In this document: piece after piece, positions 7,217 through 14,614 of the stretch
Numbering within the stretch: the stretch's first letter is position 1
Layout: each line of letters opens with the position of its first letter
DNA from: Gryganskiella cystojenkinii
Lineage: Eukaryota; Mortierellomycota; Mortierellomycetes; Mortierellales; Mortierellaceae
DNA: 14,614 nucleotides
NCBI GenBank assembly: GCA_015852425.1
Contig: JAAAIG010000924.1
Span: 1-14,614 of the forward strand
Reading direction: 5' to 3'
Position numbers and translations under genes: made by a program
The notes under the pieces: model-generated
Database searches by the model: none
What the model saw: the letters and a program-made list of their open reading frames with translations, nothing else
What the model was told of the DNA's origin: nothing

Positions 7217-10200
7217 ATGAAGATCTTCAAGAAGGAAGTGGTTATTCCCCCGATCCCTGAACCGGGCTCAAACCCCGGTGTGTGTCCCGAGTTCACAGCC
7301 TCCATCTTTTCTCGGCTTGTCTTTGCGTGGGTTCAACCGATCATGTCCCTTGGAGCCAAGCGTCCTCTTGAAAGGGAGGATCTCTGGGTACTGACCGAGA
7401 AAAGACGGGCCAGCTATATTGCCACCCGATTCCGTGAAAAGTGGGCCAACGAGATCGCAAAGCGGGACGCCAGCAGACTCGCCATGAAAAACAAGGATGT
7501 CGACTATGGAAACAATGAAAAGGGTTCTCCTCAAAAGAAAAAGAAGTCTTCCGTCTTTGGATTCAGAAAGAAGGACCAGGAGTATCAACCAAAACTCTGG
7601 AAGGCGATCAATAACACGTTCCTGTGGGTCTTTTGGTCTGCCGGTATTTTGAAAGTTATCGGTGATTGTCTGCAGGTACGATTTCTCGAGCACAAAAAAA
7701 CGTTTCTTTGTTACTGCTCTCTGCACTGTTTACCCGACCGTTCATTCCTCTGATTGCCTGTAATCTTTTTGTGTGCCTCAATTCCCCCTGTGCCCATGCG
7801 ACAAGCCCATGTTTTAACTCTCATCGCGTTCCCCTTACTTCTCCTTTCATCCAACTTAGGCCTTCCAACCGTTGGTGACCAAGGCCATCATTTTATTCGC
7901 TACTACCAGGTATGATACCCTGACTAAAAATCTGCTCGCCTGAAACTCGTAATACTGGTAAACTTACGCACCCTAACTTTGTCTACTGCCACTTCTGTCT
8001 ATCTCCAAATACAAACACCACAGTTACTATAATAAGAAACACCCCGAACTTCACCTCGAGTCCCCACCCATGTGGCACGGCATCCTTATGGCCCTAGGAC
8101 TCTTCCTCATGGGTGTCTTCTCCACTCTCTCCATGCATCAGTTTTGGCAACGTTCCACTGGTGTAGGTGTCGGTATCCGTACCTCCTTGATCACAACCAT
8201 CTACCGTAAAGGTCTCGTTCTCAGTGCCAAGGCCAAGCAGGACTTCACCACAGGAAAAGTTACCAACTTGATGTCAACTGATACTGCTCGTCTCGATCTC
8301 TTGGCCGGCTACTTCCATATCTTGTGGACGGCTCCATTGATGGTCATCGTTATTTTAATCCTTCTGATCGCGAACTTGGGACCCAGTGCCTTGGTCGGAT
8401 TCGTCTTCTTGGTCGCTTTTGGTCCCATCCAGGCTCGCATTGTTCGCGCCCTCTCCGTCATCCGTCGCAAATCCACTCTTATTACCGATGCCCGTGTCAA
8501 GCTCACCCAAGAAGTGCTTCAGGGTATGCGTGTGATCAAGTTCTATGGCTGGGAAGATGCCTTCCTTAGCAAGCTCGAGGATCTTCGTACCAAAGAGTTG
8601 AAGTATGTTAGGACCCTGTTGATTTCTCGTTCTGGAATCGCTGCCGTCAATTTGACTGTTCCTGTCTTAGCCGCTACTCTGACCTTTGTCGCCTATTCGT
8701 TGACGGGTCATGAGCTCACTCCCGCAGTCGTCTTCTCGTCGTTGTCTCTCTTCAACATTATGCGTATGCCTCTGATGATCTTCCCTCAGGTTGTCAGCGG
8801 TATGGTCGACGCCACGGTTTCCATTCGCCGTATCGAGGATATGCTGCTGGCCGAGGAGCTAGAGGACTTGTCCCCAGTGAACCGTGATGCCGAATATGCC
8901 CTCTCTATCAACAATGCTTCCTTCCATTGGGACACCTCCCTTAAGGCCGTGACCATGGAGGACCTTCAGGCCCGTGAAAAGGCCGAACGCAATCGCAGTG
9001 CAAACAAGAAGGAGGCTAAGAAGGAACAAAAACTCAAAGAGCGCATGGAGAGGAAGGCGATCAAGAAATTGGCAAAGTCCCAGGGTATCTCTGACGCTGA
9101 GGCTGAGAAACAATACCGCGAGAGCAAAGAACAAACCGTTTCGGAGCAGTCGAGCGAGACCATGTCAATCCAGGAAAAAATGCTCACTAGAGCTCAGGAA
9201 AAGGACCCTTCTGCCGATACGGAATCGATCTTGTCATCTGCGCATGATCTCGAGTCCGAGCCCTCGGATGCCCCCGAGGAAAAGCCGTCGTTCTCTCTCA
9301 AGAACATTGATATCCAGATCCCTCGCGGTCAATTGGTCGCTATTGTTGGCGCTGTTGGAAGTGGCAAGTCTTCGATTTTGAACGCTCTCGTGGGAGAGAT
9401 GAGAAAGACTTCGGGATCGATGGAGTATGGTGGTTCGATCGGTTACTGTCCCCAGTCTGCTTGGATCCAGAACGCAACTGTGAAGGACAACATCTTGTTT
9501 GGTTTGCCGCTGGACGAGGCTCGTTACCAACAGGTCATCAAGGACTGCGCTCTCGAGCGTGATATCCAGATCTTGCCCGATGGTGACCAGACAGAGATTG
9601 GAGAGCGCGGAATTAATCTGTCAGGAGGTCAAAAGCAGCGCGTCAATATTGCGCGTGCTGTCTATTTCGATGCCGACGTTGTCTTGCTGGATGATCCCCT
9701 GTCTGCCGTCGATGCCCATGTCGGCAAGTATCTCTTCAAAAACTGCATCCTTGGTGCCCTCGCAGGCAAGACCCGTGTCCTTGTTACCCACCAACTTCAT
9801 GTCTTGCCCCAAGTCGATTATGTCATCTGCATGAAGGACGGAGCGATTGTTGAGCGCGGCACGTTCCACGAACTGATGCAAAACGACGGCGAGTTCTCCA
9901 CCTTGATGAAGGCTCATGGAGGAATCGAGGATGTCGAAGCCGAGTCCGAGGAGTCTACCGATGAGCACGGTGTTAGTTCAGCCATCACTGCTGGAGCCAA
10001 AAAGTCTTTGGAGGCTGGAGCGGGCGAAAAGGCCGAGGTCATTGTCTCCGAGAAGGCTGAAGAGGTGAAGAAAGCCTCTGGCGGTGACAAGCCCAAGAAG
10101 GGGTTGATGTCTCAGGAGGAGCGTGCGACTGGATCCGTTGATGGTCAGATCTACAAAAGTTATGTGCAGGCTGCTGGCGGCAAGTATTTGCTCCCTCTTC

Positions 10201-12105
10201 TGCTGTTTTTCCTGATTATTACCCAGATTGCCAAGGTTGGGTAAGTTATAACTGCGGATCATTATCATTTTTACGTTTTTACGTCGAGAACCCTGGCAAA
10301 GGCAAATGCTAACAGATCTCCAATCTTCATACTTGCTCCCCAATAGAAACGATCTCTGGCTGAGTTGGTGGACTTCTCTCAAATTTGACGAGTCTCAAAA
10401 GTTCTACATGGGCATTTATGCTCTCTGGGGTATCTGTCAGGGTCTGTTCCAATTCATCAACGGATTCTACTTTTCGATTGCTGGCGCTAATGCTGCAAAA
10501 GTCCTACATCAGCGTGCTCTCAAGAATATCTTCCGTGCCCCATCTTCGTTCTTCGATACCACACCTCTTGGCCGTATTATCAACCGTTTCTCCAAGGATG
10601 TTGATGCTTGCGACAACTTGCTCAGTGAAGCTTATCGTATGTTCACCGGTACTGCCGCTATTGTCTTGTCGACATTTATTTTGATCGCGGTCGTCTTCCC
10701 ATGGTTCTTGATTCCCTTGGTGCCTATGTTGGTCTTTTACTACTATGCCGCTATCTACTACCGTTCCTCGTCCCGTGAGCTCAAGCGTATCGATTCCATT
10801 CTCCGTTCTTCACTCTATGCTCACTTTGCTGAGACTCTGAGTGGTCTTGCCACCATCCGTGCTTACCGTGAACAGGCTCGTTTCATTGAGAAGAACGCCT
10901 TCTTCATTGACCTGGAGAACCGTCCCTACTTTATGAGTTACTCTATCCAGCGTTGGTTAGGCGTCCGTCTCGAGACGATCGCCAACATTCTTGTGCTCGT
11001 TACGTCACTCATGGGCGTCATTAAACGTACCGATATCGACCCCGCCACCATTGGCCTCGTTCTCAGTTACTCGATGAGTGTCACTGGAACCTTCAATTGG
11101 TGTGTCCGTCAGTACGCCGAAGTCGAGAACAACATGAACGCGGTCGAGCGCTTGCACCATTACTCTGAGAACTTGGAGATGGAGGCTGATCCTATCATCC
11201 CCGATAACCGCCCTGCCGAGTCCTGGCCCAGCGAGGGAGCCATATCAATCAAGAATCTCGAAATGCGTTACCGCCCGGACCTCCCCACGGTCTTGCACGA
11301 CTTGTCGCTGGAGATTAAAGGTGGCGAGAAGATTGGTGTGGTCGGTCGTACGGGTGCCGGCAAGTCTTCGATCATGATGGCGTTGTTCCGTCTGGTCGAG
11401 CCTTCGAAGGGTACAATGGAAATTGACGGTGTCGATATCAGCAAGATTGGTCTTTTTGACTTGCGTACGAAATTGGCCATCATTCCTCAGGATCCAGTTT
11501 TGTTCTCGGGTACCATTCGCACGAACTTGGATCCTTTCGAGAAGCGTACTGATCAAGAGCTCTGGGAAGTCCTTGAGAGATCCGATCTTAAGAGCTATGT
11601 TGCTTCCTGCGAAGGTGGATTGGATTCGCAGGTCAGCGAGTTTGGTGAGAACCTGTCGGTCGGTCAACGACAGTTGCTCTGCTTGGCTCGTGCCATGTTG
11701 ACGCATGCGCGTGTGATCATCATGGACGAGGCCACAGCCTCGGTCGATGTCGCCACTGATGTCATGTTGCAGAAGGCTATCCGTGTCGACTTTGCCAACT
11801 CTACTGTCTTGACCATTGCCCACAGATTGAACACGGTCATTGATTACTCCCGCGTCTTGGTTCTGGATCATGGTGAGATTAAGGAGTTTGATACCCCTGC
11901 CAACCTTTTGGCCCGTCCTGATTCTGTTTTTGCCAGCATGGTTGATGAGACTGGACCTGCGAATGCTGCGCTGTTGAGATCCTTGGCCCTCCAGGCCGCC
12001 GCTGGCCAGGCTGTCAACGTCGAGGACGTCTTGGCGGTCTCCAGCGAGACTGTTGAGGGAGGCGATAAGGCGGAAGTCGACCCTCCTGGATACGATGTCG
12101 CGTAA
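7217..12105 (+). CDS. ABCC-type full ABC transporter (YOR1/MRP-like)
   Basis: This is a multidrug-resistance-protein-like exporter that uses ATP to move organic anions, conjugates or drugs across the plasma or vacuole membrane; the substrate cannot be told. Exons 7217-7675, 7860-7909, 8024-10240 and 10347-12105 give 1494 residues. There is no TMD0, so it has the short TMD1-NBD1-TMD2-NBD2 form, like yeast Yor1. TMD1 spans about 133-445. NBD1 has Walker A GAVGSGKSS (612-620), signature LSGGQKQR (702-709) and Walker B VVLLDD (722-727), with Asp727 in place of the catalytic Glu, usual for ABCC. TMD2 spans about 890-1190. NBD2 has GRTGAGKSS (1242-1250), LSVGQRQL (1345-1352) and VIIMDE (1365-1370) with catalytic Glu1370. 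A charged insert of about 120 residues interrupts NBD1 near its start (475-592). The ATG at 7217 begins the typical N-terminal lead into ASIFSRLVFAWVQPIM. The gene is intact. Confidence 0.95.
7860..7909 (+). other. 50-nt internal exon of the ABC transporter
   Basis: This exon encodes AFQPLVTKAIILFATT plus two bases of a Ser codon. It lies between introns of 184 nt (7676-7859, GTACGA...TTAG) and 114 nt (7910-8023, GTATGA...ACAG). Including it gives GDCLQ-AFQPLVTKAI, the usual ABCC transmembrane sequence. Skipping it would shift the frame, because 50 is not a multiple of three. Confidence 0.88.
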
Positions 12106-12161
12106 AATGCGTCGTTCTTGACTTTCCAACAACACTTAGCAGCGCCAAATTTTGTACCCCT

Positions 12162-12172
12162 CCCCCCCCCCC
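12162..12172 (+). repeat. Poly(C) run of 11 in the ABC transporter 3' UTR
   Basis: Eleven C in a row follow CCCCT, about 57 nt past the stop codon. Together with the ten-G run at 3463-3472 it is a site where sequencing length errors are likely. Confidence 0.8.
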
Positions 12173-12857
12173 TCTTTTGCATCTTGAGTTTTTGCGACTC
12201 AATTCATTTTTGAATGTTCGCCATTTAGCAGACAGGCATCCCATAGTTGTTTACCTTACACCCCCTGCTCAAACTACTTTTCATATTTAACATCCTAATA
12301 ACATACCCACAGGTTATAACCTTTTTTCGTGGTTGTCTTTACTTTTCGATTTGTTCATGATGTGAACGCGCGCTACAGCTACAACAAAAGATATCGATTT
12401 TTTTTGAAAACTAAAATCTCGACCAAAAGAAACGCAGAGAAAGAGGCAACTCGCTCGAGGTGTCCGCTTCATTTTTTTACTTTTTTTGGCCTAGTACGCC
12501 GGTATGAATGCTACATATGGAGGCTTTTGATTGGGGAGTCCAGTGCCATTCAAAAGTATAATAAAGGCTTTGTTACAACATCAAGGATGACGTTATCTTT
12601 GTCGATGTGAGTAGGCATTTGCACGATCGATCGCTTGGAGGCAGTGACAATTCAAAAAAACATGGAGGCCTACATCTACCACATTTAATTTCTGATAAGG
12701 AGCACAAAACAGAGCGATGCTTTTTGGCCATTCTCCGGTGGTCCCTCCTCAAGATCCAGTGATGTGCATCTATTCGTATCTGACGAATTTTTTTTTTTTC
12801 ACGTTGGATGTCACAGTGTGGATAGAAGGCTGTCTTTTGAGCATCGGTGAAACATTC

Positions 12858-12873
12858 TTTTTTTTTTTTTTTT
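12858..12873 (+). repeat. Poly(T) run of 16
   Basis: This is the longest homopolymer in the window. It lies in the gap between the ABC transporter and the F-box-like gene and has no evident role. Confidence 0.8.
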
Positions 12874-13124
12874 CTTCCCTCTGTCACCTTCATGTTCATA
12901 TTGAACGGAAAAGACAAAAATTTAATTGCTATGAGTAAGAACGTGTGGAACAGTGGTGAAAGGGAATGCTGATGAGACAAATGGTTGATGTTCATGCTAC
13001 AAAGGCGATATATGGGACCAACATACAAGAATCAAAGATCTATGAAATTGACAACCAAGATCGTAGAAAAAAAACCAAGGCTTTTGTGCGAGTACTTGCT
13101 GTAGACGGTGCGATAAAGCATGCT

Positions 13125-14327
13125 CTACACGAGACCAGGCCAAAGATTAATTGAAAAAAACCCTCCCGAACGGAATGTCGTGAGATTCGGCCAGTGCTGG
13201 TTCATCCACGGAGGAAGGTTAGGACGATTGATGGTGCTGATACGCAACTCTGGCCAGAACTGGTCCATGTACCTATCCCGCTGATAAAGGTAACGATGAT
13301 TGATGGTGCTGATAGGCCAATTCTCACCAGGCATCATCTCATACATGCCGGCCGAGACGCCGCCCAAGTTGCACATTTTCTCCATTTGGAGGTGCTTCAG
13401 GGTATTCTGGCGCAACAGCTGAGCCTTGATACCGTTGTTGCGAACAATATCCTCGGACCAGTATAATTGATGAACTTGGAACGTCTCCAGCCGAGTGGAC
13501 AACCAATTGCGAAATAGGGAACGATCCATGGCGACCTGAGGGGTGACCGTGAGCGCGTCACCGAGCATGACACCCGCCGCGTCCTCGTAGAAGGAATCCA
13601 CTTTAAATCTGTGTGTCAGGAAATGGGTCAGTTGTGGACAGTGCAGAAGAATTGGCCTTGCGACAGCTGCGGGGGTACCGATGCAGCCATAGAAGTCAAT
13701 GCGTACAAGATTGGCGAAAGCGGCTTGGAGAGCGGAAAAGGTGTTCCTTCCGATCGCGATCTTGCCTTGGACGCGGAAACGGCGGAGATTCGGTTGAACT
13801 GCCCCGGCAAGCTCTCTATCTGTCAAATCGGCCACACAAATACTCACTTCACTGAGACGAGGGCATCTCGCGGTCATCCAGTCCGCGTCCTGTTGTTCTT
13901 GCTGCTCTACCGCGCCTACCCCTGCCTCAAGTATTTCCAGGTTGGGACAGTTGTTGAGAAATGATGCGATGGTCGAGATTGAGCCACTGAGGGACAATAT
14001 TTTCACCCGAGGAAACAAAGTAAGTGTATCAGGGGGGGCCATTCCAACCAGGCCCATGGCCGTGATAGTGTCTGAAGAAGTGGTCACAACTTCCAGGAAT
14101 TCCTCCGTAGGGAACCGCCGGATTGAAAGGGTACGAATGAAGTGTGCGCGGTCAATGATCACGTTCAAGGCAGGGGAGAGCTTGTGGTTCACAATATCGA
14201 TTTCAACTTCCTCATAGGCCAGCGGGAGTATGTGCATGTGCCAGAACCGCGAGACTTGACAGCAAACCGCCTGTTGGCTACGAGATATATATCGCATGAC
14301 CATGGTGAGGATCTCGGGAATATCCAT
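13125..14327 (-). CDS. F-box-like protein with leucine-rich C-terminal region
   Basis: The likely role is a substrate adaptor of an SCF-type ubiquitin ligase, binding Skp1 through the F-box and a target through the rest; both points are inferred. One exon of 400 residues is open from ATG 14327 to TAG 13125. The N-terminus MDIPEILTMVMRYIS...CCQVSRFWH (1 to about 30) has the F-box pattern of Pro-Glu-Ile-Leu followed by a Cys/Val-Ser-Arg-Trp helix. The middle has loosely repeated Leu-rich segments such as LTLFPRVKILSLSGS, NCPNLEILEAG, RCPRLSEVSI and PNLRRFRV, like degenerate leucine-rich repeats. The C-terminal 75 or so residues repeat a motif of STIN followed by WPxL. The F-box begins almost at the first residue, which favours this start. 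Such proteins are numerous in Mortierella-type fungi. No target can be named. Confidence 0.75.
   Translation of the reverse strand: MDIPEILTMVMRYISRSQQAVCCQVSRFWHMHILPLAYEEVEIDIVNHKLSPALNVIIDRAHFIRTLSIRRFPTEEFLEVVTTSSDTITAMGLVGMAPPDTLTLFPRVKILSLSGSISTIASFLNNCPNLEILEAGVGAVEQQEQQDADWMTARCPRLSEVSICVADLTDRELAGAVQPNLRRFRVQGKIAIGRNTFSALQAAFANLVRIDFYGCIGTPAAVARPILLHCPQLTHFLTHRFKVDSFYEDAAGVMLGDALTVTPQVAMDRSLFRNWLSTRLETFQVHQLYWSEDIVRNNGIKAQLLRQNTLKHLQMEKMCNLGGVSAGMYEMMPGENWPISTINHRYLYQRDRYMDQFWPELRISTINRPNLPPWMNQHWPNLTTFRSGGFFSINLWPGLV
13189..13314. repeat. Imperfect tandem duplication in the F-box-like gene
   Basis: Two units, 13189-13242 and 13252-13314, both begin GGCCAG..CTGGT.CAT and both end with the identical 17-mer GATTGATGGTGCTGATA (13226-13242 and 13298-13314). 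The units are 54 and 63 nt, both multiples of three. In the protein they give ISTIN...MDQFWPEL and ISTIN...MNQHWPNL. Confidence 0.8.
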
Positions 14328-14614
14328 TTTAGCAGAAGGCTTTGATTTCAGACCTGTAGGTTTTTGACGAGTTGGGAGGTCAGAGTAGAGTCGAGAGAGA
14401 GAAACAGAGTTTAAGATCCAGAGTGGAGAGCAGATATGAGCAGGTGAACAAAGAGTGGTGAAAAGTGAAAATGAGGAGACTGACCTTGGAAAACAGAAGA
14501 GCAGAGGGAAGACAGAAGAGAGGATGGAAAGAAGAGTGAATAAGAAGAAGGAAGGAGGAGGTGATGAGCAAGAGTAGCAACAGATAGAAAGGCAGGTATT
14601 TATATGTAAAAAAA
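14328..14614 (-). promoter_or_regulatory. Promoter and 5' UTR of the F-box-like gene
   Basis: On the minus strand this is a long T/C-rich leader with a TATAAATA box at 14604-14597, about 270 bp before the ATG. A possible 5' UTR intron of 131 nt runs from AAG|GTCAGT (14484) to CCTACAG (14354). The strong purine bias on the given strand is the mirror of the promoter pyrimidine tract. Nothing else is seen. Confidence 0.45.

Larger units (their letters stand above)
12106..13124. other. 1 kb convergent intergenic region; no gene seen
   Basis: Both flanking genes end here. It holds an 11-C run (12162-12172), a 16-T run (12858-12873), several shorter T runs and an AATAAA at 12560-12565 on the plus strand, which is far (about 455 nt) from the transporter stop. 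A minus-strand open frame at 12573-13028 encodes a Lys-rich product of the poly(T) tracts and looks spurious. I see no tRNA or other RNA gene. Confidence 0.55.

Noticed and set aside
7262..7280. GGCTCAAACCC resembling a tRNA B box
   Set aside because: It is inside the first coding exon of the ABC transporter, and no A box or cloverleaf fits around it.
8937..9290. Reading the NBD1 insertion as a missed intron
   Set aside because: The segment is open with normal codon use. No good GTAAGT/GTGAGT-like donor or pyrimidine-rich acceptor bounds it, and similar inserts are known in fungal YOR1-like proteins.
12573..13028. Minus-strand open frame of 151 codons
   Set aside because: It contains a Lys run from the 16-T tract, has no family resemblance, and sits in a convergent gap.

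Overview
This is a window of eukaryotic, almost certainly fungal, nuclear DNA. The genes are split by short GT-AG introns (mostly 93-184 nt). One gene encodes a fungal-type complex I accessory subunit, so the organism respires through complex I, unlike Saccharomyces. Coding exons are moderately GC-rich, while the flanks are full of A/T homopolymers and pyrimidine tracts. A Mucoromycota or Mortierellomycota (Mortierella-like) origin fits the gene style and the F-box-like protein, but that placement is an inference that the sequence alone does not prove.

Layout, left to right. 526-1725 (+): aspartate-semialdehyde dehydrogenase (HOM2), one intron, with a Gcn4-type site in its promoter. 1887-3135 (-): SURF1/SHY1, a cytochrome c oxidase assembly factor, three exons, convergent with HOM2. 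3663-5008 (-): the 21 kDa-type (NUXM) subunit of complex I, four exons, in tandem with SURF1 and with an unusually long 654-nt first intron. 5009-7216: a 2.2 kb divergent intergenic region with E-boxes, a repeated ACTTCGGA/TCCGAAGT motif, many A/T homopolymers and a strong pyrimidine tract next to the following gene. 7217-12105 (+): a complete 1494-residue ABCC-type (YOR1/MRP-like) full ABC transporter, four exons. 12106-13124: about 1 kb of low-complexity convergent intergenic DNA. 13125-14327 (-): a 400-residue F-box-like protein with a small internal repeat at its C-terminus, followed by its promoter to the window end.

The genes do not form one pathway. SURF1 (complex IV assembly) and NUXM (complex I) are both respiratory-chain genes lying head-to-tail. 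HOM2 belongs to threonine/methionine synthesis, the ABC transporter exports unknown substrates, and the F-box-like protein is a probable ubiquitin-ligase adaptor. I found no mobile element, CRISPR array, tRNA, rRNA or virus-like gene, and no convincing new biological system. The most useful oddities are a roughly 120-residue charged insertion in the first nucleotide-binding domain of the transporter, two introns that are multiples of three with no in-frame stop, a repeated motif and paired E-boxes in the NUXM promoter, and the repeated C-terminus of the F-box-like protein. All exon boundaries were placed by eye from splice consensus, reading frame and family similarity.
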